A DNA stretch of 64,000 nucleotides from Monomorium pharaonis (GCF_013373865.1 NC_050469.1:22263546-22327545); one strand, 5' to 3'. Shown: positions 37,501 through 51,826, numbered from the stretch's first letter. Numbers and translations: made by a program. Notes: generated by a model from the sequence alone, not told the origin.

Positions 37501-40199
37501 TATGAGTCTACGTGAAAGCGGGAAAAAAATTTTGTCAATGTCTATCGATGGTACTTAGCGCAAAGCCGAACGTTCATCAAGATCAACGTTTTTATCAATA
37601 TTAGCGAAAACAACAGGCAGGTGTAATATTCTGCATTTTATGTTGCAACAATTTAATCTGTAATAATGAATACTTATTGGATATCACTGTGATTGTCGTT
37701 AATAATATGTCGATAACACAAAACTACAAAAAATAAATATTACAATAACGAGACAAGATCTTTTTTCATTGCCAGCGGTAATTTTATGATTGAATTTACT
37801 CGCAAATGAGATTTTTTATATTTTAAATTATAATGAAAATATTATTGAAAGCGGACTTGAATGGCTTAAAATAATGAGGAAAGATGGTATTGATCAAATA
37901 TCAATTTTTAATGGTAAAACGAGATGGAATAAAAGCATTTAATAGAAAATAAAACAGCGCTATTTTTCCTTGTGAAGAAGATGGTACGAGCATATTTACA
38001 ATAGCGACTAAAAAACATCTATTTCTTGATTATCTTCTCCGCAAAAATTGTTTGTACACGTATGTGAGTATAAAAAGAAGAAAAAGGAGCGAAACATGTG
38101 TTTGGATAATGCGTCTGTAGATGCTGTATAAACCGTGTATGAAATGGTAGCACGGTCGTTTTGCCGAAAGTGCCACATTCTCTCGCGAGACGTTGATACC
38201 CACTAATGGGATACTCACATTCGTAAGATTAAAACATACACACATGTTCTTGTATAACACATAACTATATTACATATGGCTATATGCATATACAATAATT
38301 TCTTTCTAAGAAAATCGCGGTAAATAAGAGCTTGGAAAAACGGAAACGATGATATAAGTCGCTACAGACAATATAAATTGTGAGTATAATAATAATTTTA
38401 GAATAATACAACAATCTATACCTTTTGCTACTATAATTTTTATATTCTTGTACGGAGAAAATTTTACAAGTAATAAAAATTACTATAGTAAGCAGTAAAA
38501 AACTTTGGGGACCGAGGAAAAAAATTGTTTAAATATTTTTTATCGCATTGTTATAATATATTTATACTACTTGTGGTATAATTCTCTGAAATTCTCCGTA
38601 AATACGCGACATACCGAACGACGTCAGATTCAATTCTCTGATAATGAGTCCAACATTTTCCCTTGTGACACGAACACGGAAACTACATTTGCCTTAATAA
38701 TAATAACCACTTCCTACTGAATGTGCCTATTCACTCCTGTTATATATCTATATTAAATATTTAACAAGATAGCCAATAGGGTCCCTTGAATTTGTCTCAA
38801 CGGGCTTTAATATAAATAAAATATTACCGTCTCTGATATTAAATAATTGAGAAGAAATTAAAGAACTCAAAATGGCAAAAGCCCTCTTTTAGCGGGATGG
38901 ATCCCGCAGGCAGAAAACCAACGGAGGAAAATAAATTCTTTATATCTGAAAAGCAGTGCGGTTTCCCGAGGGATACGAGAGTAAGGTGGGTGGATGTACG
39001 CGCGCGGACGCGTGTGTATAATATATTCACATGAAATGGGTATAAATATGGCAAACACACGTGACGCGCAAAGAAAAAAAAACGTAAATTCGTCGTGGCG
39101 TGGCGAGTTTGATTAATATTGATTATAAATGTCGAGATTCTAATTAGAGATTCATCAGCGTCATTTCGAAAAGGAGACAAATATTTGCGTTATTTTCGTC
39201 CACAGTTGGCGAATGGACTTGTCGTCGTCTTGGTGCACAAGTTTATATCCGAGTTTCTGATTGCGGACAGCAACAAGCGCAGAAGATGCATTTTGCTCCA
39301 TTCCTTCGCGAAGTGGCGCAATTTGTTTCTCTCGGTCACGATCGCTATTGTTATAGCCTCATGGTCGTTCATGTCAGAGGAAAATACGATACGATCCCCG
39401 ACACTGTGGATAATGATGAAATTCTTTGTCCTCTCGTAATCGAAGAATGCAACCACAGGATATCGTAATCAGATATGGGTTTCACGTAAATGCTCAGGTT
39501 TACTTGCTACGTGTGGACAACGAAAGCCATCGCCCTTTCAACTTTCAAACATTTATATTTGTCAGGAAACAAGTTTATTGAGCAATTTTTAGTAAAATTA
39601 ATTTGAACAGAACAAGGAGTTCACGTTCCGATTCGTTTAGAACCGACGTCTAAAAATATTTGTTTCAATTTCAATTATAGTCAATATTTTTCTAAATAGG
39701 TATTTCAGTAAAAAATGTCTTCTTTTTATAGAATGAGTGAATGTCGAAGGTATATTGATATATTAATATAAAATTGAAAAAAACAGTTTGTTCAAGCAAA
39801 TTACGCGTCAAGATAAACAAGCAAATTGCAAAGGAGTTCCAATTGAATACCAAGCACGTCAGGCTTTATTTGCTCCATACTCGAAACTACCTTTGTTCGG
39901 AATTCGTGCGGTTGGCTCGCTGAAATCCTTCGATTGACCGAAAAGCGCTATCGAAATAATTGCGCAATCAATCACCGCTGAAGAGGCGATTTCGTCTGAT
40001 AATTAACGTAACCAAACGCGCTCCTTGAATTTCACGCACGATTGCAACTGATCAATTCTGACGATAAAGATCTGTATAGGCGGAATCATCTCTTGTGAGA
40101 ATCAGAAGCGAGAAAAGACACGTGAATTACAAGTTTGATCACGTAAAAAGTTATAGTCACGTAAATGGATATGAAATTGCGTTTAAATCAAGCATTTGT
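34520..40199. other. Non-coding stretch
   Basis: AT-rich with patches of moderate GC (35.5-36.1 and 36.6-36.9 kb). A + strand ATG at 36856 (GACAATGAGC) runs eight codons to a CAG|GTTAGT donor at 36881, which could be a first exon but has no further support. No gene, RNA or repeat family is called. Confidence 0.45.
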
Positions 40200-40737
40200 G
40201 AAGTCGAATTGAATTTTTTCGATTCGAATACGAATGGAATTTGAACCAAATTTTCTTGGACTTGCATTACATATTAATCTAAATCTAATCAAATCTTTTT
40301 AGTGACGTAGATTCTTTTAATAGATGAGAAAATTAATCACAAGAATTTTAGAAAATTATTACAAAAAATAATGTGCTCAATAAAAATGATAGAAGTGAAT
40401 ATAATATCGCAACCCCATTCTGTGTTATAAGTTGTGTTCTAAATTATATAAAAAATTATGATATAAATTTATGAAATGTTAAGACAAATTTATGAAAATG
40501 ATTGTTTATACAAATTTTTGAATAGTTTGTAAGATTGGAAAAAATTTTGGAAATTAACAATTAGACGAGAATTAATACATTGATACAAAATAGGTCGCGT
40601 ATGTGAGATATGTAATAAGTAAAACAATCAAAATAGGTGAATAGCATGATTAAAAATTCCCGAATTATTTGAATTTGAAAACGAATTGAATAACAGTTGA
40701 AAACAAATTGATTTGATTCAAATTCACATATCTCTAA
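40200..40737. mobile_element. AT-rich inverted-repeat remnant, possibly MITE
   Basis: GAATTTGAACCAAAT at 40237-40251 is matched at 14 of 15 positions by the inverted ATTTGATTCAAATTC at 40711-40725. Both ends are rich in GAATTGAA/GAATTTGAA words. The right end, read on the - strand from 40737, begins TTAGAGATATGTGAATT, close to TTAGAGATGTGCGAATC at 61404. No coding frame and no clear target duplication were found. A degraded miniature element is the best reading. Confidence 0.3.
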
Positions 40738-43185
40738 TAGAAAGAAACCACACAATTTAATTAAACAAGGTAAAGTTACAAAATGCAACCAAAAATGCAC
40801 TACATTACACAAAAGGATTCCTGACATTAATTGCATTTTTTATAAATACAAAATAGCTAGGTTTTTATCGTTGTAAAAATTCCAAAAATTTATCTTTCCC
40901 AAAATTAAAAATAATAATTACATAATAATTTATTACGATTTATAAACTGTATTTATTTGTCACATTTTGAAAATTTTTTTGACCAATGGGAACCGATTGT
41001 CACATATATCGCTTTGTTTGTTGCGTAATATATCGATAACGATGAAAGATCGAAATTGTCTTGTATCGCGCGGGTTAAATGGGTCTTCAGGGCAGCAGCT
41101 CGTGTCGATGTTTGTCTCCGGCATTGCATCGGCGGGCGCTAAGAAAAGGAATCTGACAAGTAAACGACAGCCTTTCCGCCTTGCACTTGTCGTGTGCGCG
41201 TGATATCTAGCTGTCGATACTTGACACAACGGATATAGAGGTGCGAGATATGCGAACAGGCACGAATAACGAATAGAATGAGAATTCATGTATGTACCGT
41301 TGGTAACCGCGGACAATCATTTAAATTAATGAAAATCCGTAGTTACGTTGGCTTTCTAATTGCAATTAATGCAAATTTACGCATGAGCGATTCCGCGCTG
41401 GCTACTATTGTTTTTTGACGTCAGGATACGCTGTACAGTAAAATACGCCACATCTGGAGTGGAAAATTCTTCGGAAGAAAGAGACGCGCTCGCGTTCAGA
41501 CGCTTTTTTGGACACTCTTGCGATAGGTTTACAATGCCAACGACGTTAGTTGTAAATTTTTAACGGGATAAAATACGCGGTGGTACAAAGAGATTCAATT
41601 TTTAAAAAGCTCTCTTATATTCCTTAAGAATAAATGATGATTATCCGTATATAGAATGGTGAAAGCGTAAAATTCTAAACGCAAAAATAAGTACATTCAT
41701 TGTCCGCACATATTTATGTACGTTTTCGAATTTAGTCTTTTCTGAAATGTACATTTAATACGCCTTTCTAAATATATACGCTTTCATTTAATTTGCGATA
41801 TTGAATTATAACGTCGATGCAATTCACGGTAGAATCTCATCAAATTTTCTCTTTAAAGATCAAATCAGCATGAGTGCTCTCCATTTGTAAACCACGGCAG
41901 CGTATCGCACACGTAGTGATAATAAACCATTATATTAATTCGCTAACTTGGAACAAAAATTTACGAAGCGATAAAACGCGTTACAATCAAGAAAGATGAA
42001 ATCTAGTGCATTCAGCAAATCACTATATGTATACAGTGTAATACATATGTTAACACGATCAAGCTTGCCTTCGTAAGGGTAATCGGAGGAACACGAGAGA
42101 GCATTCAAAATTTAATTTGCCAGTATTCCGCTTTACCGCAGGCCATAATTTAATTAACTTACACACATTAGTACCGCAACGACCTCATCAGTTTAATGGA
42201 GAAATTATTTTGACAATATTTACCATGTATTTGCCGCTATTTAAATATCAACGCGGTGGACATAACGTAAATGACGCAAGAGCTATTGACATCCTCGACT
42301 TTCGTGCATGCATCGCAGCTAAATTCATCGGCAAACTCACCATCGCCAATGAGATATCCCACGCGTTTCACCGGCGCTTCCGCTTTCTCTCCTCCCCCCG
42401 TTTACCTAATCTACCTCTCTATCTTTCCTTCTTCGGCAAATCCGCTTTATTTATTTACATATACCACGCTCGCGATCATCCTCCAAAGTTCGCGGCGGGC
42501 GAACGCCGGGGGTATTCCCGCGTACCGGTCCTAATTAATAATTCCAGCCGATTAAGCGGCAGGCAACTCGTGATTCGCAGACTGGATCAGCAACACTGGA
42601 ATTATCGCTAGCGATTACACTCCATGCTTTGACTCGTTAACGAGATTGCGGGGGAGGGAAACCGCCACGATGCCGTTTGTCGCATCCTCTCTACACACCG
42701 GCTCTTCCAGATCTGTGCAAAACGCGTATAACAGCTGCCGACATTATCGTGCTCGCTCGATTAATCCAAAACTCCCATCCGCGTGGCGTGTCGGATCCAT
42801 CGGCAGAACCACAAGTTTAGCCCGACGCGATGGGCCATCGATTATTAGTTGCGCGCTGGATTGGATTTAACAAAGCATAATTTATTAAACCTGTCTTTGC
42901 GTGCGACAAACGCCGTTGAAAATTAAAAGCGACAAATACAATTATTATTATCGATAATTAGCGAATATAATAACTTTCAAATGTTACGCGCGCAAAACGT
43001 AATTTAATTTCTCTTATTATTTAAAACGTCGATATCAACTTCAATTGATTTGAAACAAATAAATTTGTTTGTGTCATAAGTAAATGATCAGTTTTGCAAA
43101 AACATATAAACGGATATATTTGTAATTATATAGAAATTATTCAAAATTAAAGTCAATTTTTTATCTCTCTGTTTTTTGTTTGCAG
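40738..43185. other. Non-coding stretch
   Basis: AT-rich up to about 42 kb, then moderate GC with the window's longest frame (42117-42611, 164 codons). That frame starts at TTG, contains no recognisable motif and lacks protein-like composition, so it is not called. Confidence 0.45.
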
Positions 43186-43316
43186 TTCATCTATCGAAAA
43201 TCGTGTTTATTCCGGTTGGCTTGCGCGTAACTCACCGTTACATTAAACATTCTTTATGTAAATCGATCGCAGCCCCCGCGTAGAGCTGGAAGATCGTTCG
43301 GCAATTTTGGGGATAG
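43186..43316 (+). other. Candidate exon of a spliced + strand transcript
   Basis: A strong acceptor (CTCTCTGTTTTTTGTTTGCAG, ending 43185) and a good donor (GATAG|GTAAAG, starting 43317) bound 131 bp. All three frames contain a stop, so it would be untranslated or a terminal coding piece. A second possible acceptor at 43271 (ATCGATCGCAG) leaves a shorter exon whose one frame joins openly to the exon at 49656, reaching a TAG at 49736. The next convincing exon is 6.3 kb downstream. Confidence 0.3.
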
Positions 43317-44290
43317 GTAAAGGGGCCCTCGTTTGCGAGAAAGCGGCAATCGCGGAGAATCAGAACCGTTACGGGCTATTGGAATACGTTTTCAGCGAGA
43401 ATTTCCCGACGACCGACGCAGCAGCCACTTTACCTTGACACGTGCTTTGCATCCACCGTTTTGCTCATGACCGCGATCGATCAGATTCTACCGCGCGTCT
43501 TTCGCTCGTCTCCTACCCCTCCCCGCTGCGCCATCACGGAAGATCACCCTCGGGTGTACCGAAATAGATGCGACAGGCCGAAATCGTCGATTGAGACGAA
43601 GCTCCGACACATATGCGCGTGCATCGAATCAATGCATTGTCCCCGCGCGCGTCCGCCAACTTATTCCATCAATTTTGTTTGTGATTTACGAAGCGAAACA
43701 CGACTCGAAAGCCGAACGGCATCTCGGCCGAGGCTCTCTTAGTATTCAATATGGGAAACCATTTCAGATGATTGGTGGTTTGCGGATGCTTGCTTGAGTG
43801 CAGCATTCGCAATCTGCGTTACATCGGTAAAGGAAACAGTGTCATGTAAGAGTTATTTTCAAAATTAAATTCGATAAGACTGCTCTATCAGAAATAAAAC
43901 AGCTTCATGATTTAACTTGACGCTTAATACGAAAATGCACATAAGAAATATCTAAAAATCTTTCATTAGTTAATAAAAGAAATTACATATATGTATGCGT
44001 TAGCAAGCAAGCGGCGTAAATAAATTGAGATTTTATTTAAAAAGAGAAACTGATATATGTTTTTTTTTTCCCCGCGTGATTAGCTTGAAAATATTGCGCG
44101 ATATTCTGTAATAATAAACGTTTCAATATATTACGCGGCAGATGTGACATAAATTACTAACGTTATCTCTCATTGTGCCACGAACAAACACAGCGAAATG
44201 GTCCTCTCTCTATTGGCTCTCGAACGGCGGATCACATCCTTCAACATTCAGCAAGCAAGTTTCGCCAGCCGAAAAAGAACCGCAGAATAG

Positions 44291-44302
44291 CCTCGGCCGA
44301 GG
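44291..44302. repeat. CCTCGGCCGAGG palindrome
   Basis: A perfect 12-bp palindrome. Its CTCGGCCGAG core also occurs near 43724-43733, about 570 bp upstream. Two copies in one GC-rich patch may be a protein-binding motif or chance. Confidence 0.5.
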
Positions 44303-44423
44303 CCGTGATGTCGGAGCACCCTGCTAACCCTCGTTGTCCAGGGTCTTAAGGCTCTATCGATTTCGGATGAGAGAGAGTTGCTGACTCTCTCACCCGCGTT
44401 CTCTTCCTCTGCTTGCTCCTCTT

Positions 44424-44594
44424 TCTTGCTCTCTCTTTCTCTCTCTCTCTCTCTCTTTCTCTTTCTTCGATAGCGATATTAGTCGCGTCCTTGCATCGAT
44501 GTGTATCTCTCGCTGGAGAGTCTTATGGCGGTTTTAAGTCGTGAGAACCCCGAGGTGAAAGCAGCTCGAGAATGAGAGAGAGAGAGAGAGAGAG
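44424..44594. repeat. Opposed CT and GA tracts
   Basis: A CT-rich tract (about 44424-44469) and a GA run (about 44573-44594) are complementary and about 110 bp apart, so a transcript across them could fold into a stem. Confidence 0.6.
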
Positions 44595-46031
44595 CGGGGT
44601 ATCAAGAGCGAGGCACGAGAGATCGACATCGAGAATTGAAAACTAAGACGAAAATATGACTGGAATGAAGCCGAACGAGTATAACAAAGACAGGAGATTT
44701 TAGAGTATTGCTTGTTGCCGAGTTTTCCCGTCGTTGATAAGAACACGGATACCATCTAATTTCACGGAAAGCCCTGTAAAAATTTAACTGTGATTTTTCA
44801 TCGTGAAAGCACACAGTTGTTCGACAGCCTTGAACTGAAAACGAGTATAATTTAAAGGAAGATGAGAAAAAGTATCAGTCAATTATATATTGTCAATAAT
44901 ACTTTTTGATTTTACATCTATTTTTGGATACTTCATAAAAAGTTCAACTTTCTCTTGTATTAAAAACTAAAGAAATCTGGATCTTTTAATAAATACATTT
45001 TTTAAATATTTATTGAATTTAATTATTAATTGAATTTAATTGGAAATTGAATAAAAAGTACGGGGTGAAATAAAAATATTTTTATCTAATGAATTTCTAC
45101 TGATATTTCTCGACCAGTCATTCATTGTAGTATTCTTCCTTCACCTTATATGTACGTAGCATGACTGTCCTGGGATCTTTCTTCCTCGTGGAAGGCTCGG
45201 CACAATTATGGCTTAACGAGGAATAGAACTCGCAATTCGTATTTATAGCGAAAGGAGGAAGACAGGAGGGAAAGTAAGATGTTGCTATTGCGACCTGAAA
45301 TCGTGTTCGAGGGAACAGCCGAAGAGAAAAAGCGGATTTGTGAGGGTGTATCGGGGTTGCTTTTCTTTCTTGCAAGAGGATTATCCGCGAGCCTATAGAG
45401 AGAGAAAAAGAGAGAGAGAGTGACTGAAAAAATATAACGATGGAACTTTTAAGCTGGACATACAAACGAATAAAGCGGCAGCTCTTATTAGACAGTGCGA
45501 ATAAACACAAAAATTTGACACATTAGAATATTTAAATTCACCCCTAAATACATAATAAGTTAACGAAATACGTTTTTTAAAGAAATATTAAAATCAGTAA
45601 TTTTTTAATATTTAAATAGGAATATTATACACGAATAACCGTTTACTTATGAATTGATATTTGGATACTATCGGGATCGCTACTTCGTACTTAGATGTGA
45701 AAGCATCGTATCGCTATGTCAAACACGAAGTTTCTCGTAAAACGATTATCGTGTTGGTGATGATATTATCCTCTCTCCGTGTGCTAATCAAATTTTCGGG
45801 TTTTGAGTAAGTTCACACATCTTGCGGAAAGGTTAGAAGTTGCGTATACAATTATGTTACGCATAACTCCATGATACTTAAACATATGTATTTGCGTATT
45901 AATTAATTTGTTTATAATCTGTGCGTTTACGCTTTCTGATATCGAAAATCGAGTTATTTTAATTATTCAATATTATCAAAGAAACCAGAGATTTATACAT
46001 AATGCATTTAGAGATGTCGTTATTTTTTTAA

Positions 46032-46040
<9 letters not shown>

Positions 46041-46073
<33 letters not shown>
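46041..46073. repeat. (TA)n microsatellite
   Basis: About 16 TA units preceded by TGTGTG. Confidence 0.95.
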
Positions 46074-46078
<5 letters not shown>

Positions 46079-49000
46079 TAATTAATATCCAAGAAACACT
46101 TTCTTTTAAGAAGAATTATTATTGAAAAACTTATTTACATTTACAAAAATATTAGAGAAAGTATTCTGAGAAAGACACGATAAAATACTTTAATAAAATC
46201 GTCGTCTAATGAAATTACTGCGTTCCTCCTTCTATTTAACATTCCATGTTTTCCTGTGTAAACAGATCGATAGCACTCGAGATCGATTGATTCCCTTGGT
46301 GCGTTCAGTTCACCTCGCGCTTCCATAAAATCCGTAATTGTAACCATCACCCGGGTCAGAATCAACAGTTTGCTCTATTGATTGCTAACCATATGCCTAT
46401 TGAAAGACGCAACGAACGTGCTACCGAACAAGTTTATTACATCAAACTCCCATTTATCAAATACAATAAAAGATAAGAGAGGATCCTCTTAAATTTTTTG
46501 CGTAATTTTTCGCTCAATATTTATCATGATGCAAAATTAATTCTACTGGCGCACTTTAATCATGTTAAATACATTTATTAAATTTTGCAATTTGTTCATA
46601 ACGGCACCTTTACATTATGGAAAATTAAATTATAAATTTTCCCCAACAAAGTAAATAATTTACAAACACAACCGTTTCTGATAATAGAGGAAAATTAATA
46701 TTCGCATATTTGCGAAAATGACAATTTCTGACCTTCCTATTAAAAATCCAACCAACATTATAACGCAATTCAATACGTTACTTTTTATTTAATATTTTTT
46801 GCATCAAGTCTAGTTTAAGTCTGATTTTGTAAATTATAGTTTTGAATTAAAAAAAAAATACTTTTATATGCTACTCATTATTTTAATTAATACCTGATAT
46901 AATAATAATAATAAGTTATTTAATAAATAAATGTCTGCGTATGGACATTGACATTCATTCATTAGATAAATTATCACATGATTTATTTGAATGAGAAACA
47001 ATTAATCCACATTTTAATAAAATAAAACATTTTTTCTAAAATATATTAAATATAAACGTAACATATTTCATTGTTATAATAAGTATTAAAATATTAAAAT
47101 ATTTATAGTTATTTTCTATCGTTTTACATAGTATTACTAAATCTTTTACTATCTAAAATATCTAAATAAGCGCCCTTCCGATATTAGCAGGCTGTAAAAA
47201 AAATGCTTGTACAAAAACACTCGTAAAAATAAATCGCATTACTATTGTTTTGATTGTCAAATCCAAACAATCAAATTGTCAAATCCAAGAATACTTTTCA
47301 TGCAAGAATTAGAAACTGTCACAAATATTCTTAGAGCTCTTTCGTCGCGATTTAACCGGATGATGCAATCATCCTCTAATTTTTTTTTCACCCTCTCCTG
47401 ATACTCCTATCTTTCTCCCGGTTAGAAAGTGAGCGTTATAGGATGATAAAAAGCGATTTCAACGGCGTGTCTTGCCGAATCCGGAAACTCGGCAATCCGG
47501 ATTCGGCTCGCCCCTTCCCGAAGTAGGAAGACAGCAATTTCCGGATAAGTTTTGCCCGACGGTCAAAAAGTAGCGGAGCGATGAAACGAAGCTGATTATC
47601 GAATCGGTTGATACGATCCCACCTCTCAAATGAAATTAATATCGCATCTAGCTAATACTTTTATAAACAACAATTTTATCTAATGTAAAAATTATTGCGA
47701 GCGTATAAACAGTTATTAAAAATTAAATTTTTCATCTTGATATTGTATCTTTAAACTTTTCATAATATTTTTTAGAAAGCTTATTTTTTTAAGTATTTAT
47801 ATAAAAACGAATACATTTTTAATCTCTCTGTACTATTATTTCAGAAATATTTTTATTTAAAAAAACGTAATATTGCTTTTACAATATTATATGTAACATT
47901 ATAACTAATATTTTTTATATAAGATCACAGAATTTGAAATAAGTAATATTATATTTAAACAGTATTGTGCATTAAGAATTTTAAGGATCTTTTGAGAAGT
48001 TTATTTTGCAAAATTTCAGTCAAGTTTCAAAAAGTCAGTAACTGAGAGAGTTTGTAAATCGCTCTCGATGAAAGTTTGCACTCTTCGAAGAAACAAAAAA
48101 TGCTAATGCTTTCTATCCGATTTTATCGATTTATGGAAATTTTAAAAAGCTCCGGAAGAAGGGGCAAGTTAGAATAGATGTTTAACGTGAAGCTGCTAGA
48201 AAGTGAAAATTAGTTATATGTGAAACTAAAAAGACCAGACTTCCTAAAAGAAAATTGTTACATTTACGTTTCAAATAATACGGAAATGCAATTTGACCAC
48301 TTTTGTTTGTGTGTAATTAAATGATAAGAGAATATAATGTTTATAATTATCTTGTGAAACGCATACTGTAAATTTATCAAAATTTCGTGCTGCCATGCAA
48401 AATACCAACGTGGTTTTCAAATATTTAGCGGAAATTATTTCGTAATTGTGATCAAATTTATCTGCCTCATGTTTTATTAATGTTCCGTATCACAATTATG
48501 CACCGCAACATGAAATTTTAATCTGATGATTATATCTTCGAACTTTTCCGCTTGCACATGTAAATATAATTAAAACGATGTCACTAAAACGAAAAATATT
48601 TTTCTCACGTAATTTTACATAATATTCAACGATGCATCCTAACCAGGGATAAAAAACTACTTTACCCAGAGTGTAGATGACATACGTTACCGAAAAGTGA
48701 TATTCATTGACTTGTATTAATATTCTTTGATTTATGGAAAATCGATTTTGTGTATTAAGTGTGTAATAAATCTTGGATATTGACATTATATGTACGGCCT
48801 TGTATAAACTCCGCAATGGACCAGTGACTCTTCAACAACGGAAAAGCGCAATAATACACCGTGATATTACGGAGAGCTACATCGTAATAGAAAAGACCAT
48901 AATGGTACCATGACAAAGCTTGTTTCAAATTTATATTATAAAAGTACATTCCCACATATTTTATATATTTTCTACATCATCTCGTACTCTATGCCACATA

Positions 49001-49655
49001 TCACGATATAAACGAACAATAAATAATTAGATTAGGTTATTGAGACTTCGCGCTAATTGTAAGTGAAATGTATACACCAGCAAAGCTATTATTCGAACAA
49101 AAAGTACTTTCAAGAATTAATTATTCGATTTTACCGTCCGAACAATATTGCGCAGCTTAATGTTTCGCTACTAAATGAAGTAACTTTAATTACCGAGAGT
49201 CGCGTTGATTCGATTACAGTCACGGTGCCTTATACTTGTCTTGCACCTGTCTGTGTGACCGTACGTAAACATTTATAGAAAATGAAAGATTGCCGGTGCC
49301 CGGAGCGTTGAATCAATATCATATTTCTCGTCGTACGCCGCCACTAATTGGGAACCGGATGTTAAAGGATTTCGCTTTGCCGCTTTGCTGAAATTTCAAG
49401 CGAGCTTCACGAACAAACGACGTTACTTTGATACCCGTTTGGTGGAACGGTACGCCATTTTACCGGCATTGAAACTAACGAATCTGACGATAAGCACGTC
49501 CAACAACGTGTTATGCTGCACGTATGAAGCGCTTTATTGTCGACTGAACCAAAGTAATTAGTGGTTCTTTTTCGCATTGTTCTTCTTTCTCTTTCTCCTC
49601 CCTGGTGTCAAACGCACTTGAAATGTTATATTCTCTGATTTCTTTTTTGTTGCAG

Positions 49656-49789
49656 ATAGGAACCCAGAGGGATTCAGCAAGTCGACCAGCGATAATTTAA
49701 AAGCGCGAGATGTGCCTTCGCGAATGCGATCTTCATAGAATCATGAAATATTACTACGCCTGGAACTTCAAACATCTCTAAACAGACCG
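49656..49789 (+). other. Candidate exon, best-supported splice pair
   Basis: The acceptor has a branch-like CTGAT and a long pyrimidine tract (CTGATTTCTTTTTTGTTGCAG, ending 49655). The donor is CCG|GTAAGC, starting 49790. A second acceptor (CTCTATTTTACGATTGCAG, ending 49878) with an upstream CTGAT follows 89 bp later, a usual size for a short insect intron. Every frame of the exon has a stop. The longest is open from 49656 to a TAG at 49736-49738 and could be the end of a coding sequence continuing from 43.3 kb. Otherwise this is untranslated or long non-coding RNA. The exon is richer in GC than its AT-rich surroundings. Confidence 0.35.
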
Positions 49790-49878
49790 GTAAGCTCGAG
49801 TTAAGTTCACAAATGAAATTCCTATTCTTCCATTAAAATCATTGAAAATTCGCTGATCCCTCTATTTTACGATTGCAG
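49790..49878 (+). other. Candidate 89-bp intron
   Basis: Starts GTAAGC, ends TTGCAG, with CTGAT about 25 bp before the end. It is more AT-rich than the exon on its left. Confidence 0.35.
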
Positions 49879-50080
49879 CGAGTGAAAATATGCACGCGTA
49901 AAAATGATATTTCCGGAGAGTTGTCAAATATATATTACTTAATTTTTTATTATATTTTCCTTATGATACTGATTTGTACGCAAATGAACGTTGAAAATTG
50001 TAATTTGATGTTTCAGATACCTATTAATATAATGTTCAATATTTTACCAATAATAAATTAATTGACAAGTCTCTCTGCAA
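49879..50080 (+). other. Candidate last exon with poly(A) signal
   Basis: Begins at the acceptor ending 49878 and becomes AT-rich. The end is not fixed: an AATAAA at about 50052-50057 is the first good poly(A) signal, so I place the end near 50080. A frame is open to 50061 but gives a hydrophobic, Ile/Tyr-rich peptide typical of AT-rich non-coding DNA. Confidence 0.25.
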
Positions 50081-51823
50081 CATTCTGATATGATTTAGGC
50101 AATTGTAGACCTGTAGATTTTTTAAATTATATCACTTTGAAAGTATCAAACATTTATGAATTAAATAATTAATTACATAATTATAATCAGCTACATAAAT
50201 TGATCAACAATTAATAACAGTTGTACCTTATTTATTGTTAGCATACGCAATATTTAACTTGTTAAATTTTCCTCTATATTACTCATTTGTTATTCAGTTT
50301 ATATTTTTTAATGGTATTTATATTAAGAAAAAATATAAAAATATTAGTGAGGTTTATGAGTGATGATTTAAACAATCGAAACATTCAATAACTCATCTCT
50401 ATATTATTTGTTACGTTTTATTAATTGATATGAATTCGTCGATAAAAATAATTCGGTATCAATATCTCCAAAGAGCGCATAAAGAAATAAAAATACATGT
50501 TAATCGCTAAAAATCTTTTATAAACTGTTAATATCTTTAACTTATTTTTTTTTAATTATCTTTTTTGTATTTAAAATGTATATCACTTTGAAAAAAAGGT
50601 ATTTTACATTTTTCTTAATATATTTGTGAATTGATCATATATTTCACAAATAATTTCATTCCCTGGACATCCAGTACAATTCTATCCAGTATAATTCTAA
50701 AACCATTTTCCTGCCTTAGGACTAAGAGGACTTAGGATTCAAGAATTGCACACGTCAATTTAGAATTAAAGCAGTAGGTAGAGCAAGAGAACTTGGTAGG
50801 CACACCGTAGAACGAGAGGAGTTCCATACGGCAGATGAACGTATATTAGGGATTACTATCGTAATTGGAGTTCACGAGAAACCCGACCGTAAAAGCCGAC
50901 TTACACCGCCGGCAAAGTTCTCTACTTTAATACCACCATCGCAGCCAAATGCCCATCGCTTTAATAAAACTCGCGAAAGAGGCGCACAATAAGAAAAAAA
51001 AAGCAGGAAATGGTTTTTTGTTGAAAAATATACTTGCGCTAAAATATACTCGTACGTAAACATCGCTCGCGAATTTATTTGAAAGTCGTAGTACCTTTTT
51101 ATCTGCGAACAGTAGATAAAACGGCATGATAGAATTAAATATGCACTCGCTCGAGCTAGGAATAATAAACTAGGTCAGTTAAGTCATTATCGTATTACGA
51201 TGGATTCCATAGAATCTTCCTCCCGAAAATAATTTCTGCCTTTGCTTCGGTGAGCGCATTACGCATTATTATGTCGTCTAATTGCTACCCATAGACTCGC
51301 GAACCCATAGACTCGGCATTTCCTATATAATTTTGGTGTCAAATATTTGAATTTATGAAGGATCGTCACCGCGCTATTCACGATATTCTACTATATTGCT
51401 TATTAATTTATCATAAAAGAAATGGTAAATTCCTTACTCAAACCTTGTTCGAGTTTTAACCCGGCCCGATAATATTTCAATTATCAAGAACACCTTTGAC
51501 GTAAGTGAATATATTGATTTCACGATACTCGCTTAAAAAAAAAAGTAGAAAATTACGCCATATTAAGATCGGCCCTGAGATGTCAGTTAAATTCACGGTA
51601 CAATGTGCAGTGTGCTAGGAAATACTAAGAACCGCTGTCTCTTGGACAATGAATAAAAGAGCCGTGACGCGTTTGTTACGTCTTTTTAAATAGACATTTC
51701 ATTACGCTTTGTAAAGGCGCAGACGCATTAACATTGCTGTTATTAAAATATTAATATTAGATATTATATAAAAATATTTAAAACTATTTTTTTCATCATG
51801 CTTCAACAAGTGAGGGTTACAAG

Positions 51824-51826
<3 letters not shown>
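50081..51826. other. AT-rich non-coding stretch
   Basis: No frame, repeat or splice pair worth calling. Confidence 0.55.

Larger units (their letters stand above)
43317..49655 (+). other. Spacer or putative 6.3-kb intron
   Basis: AT-rich with a GC-rich patch at about 43.3-43.8 and 44.2-44.6 kb. It holds CT- and GA-rich tracts and a TA microsatellite, listed separately. A - strand ATG at 43468 runs eleven codons to a CAAG|GTAAAG donor at 43434, an isolated first-exon-like pattern. No other gene evidence. Confidence 0.4.

Noticed and set aside
42117..42611. Longest open frame of the window, 164 codons, + strand
   Set aside because: It begins at TTG, has no recognisable domain, no splice or promoter context, and an overlapping second frame is open. 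Frames of this size are expected by chance in moderate-GC DNA.
43434..43468. - strand ATG plus 11 codons to a GTAAAG donor
   Set aside because: Same chance problem. It also overlaps no other supported - strand feature.
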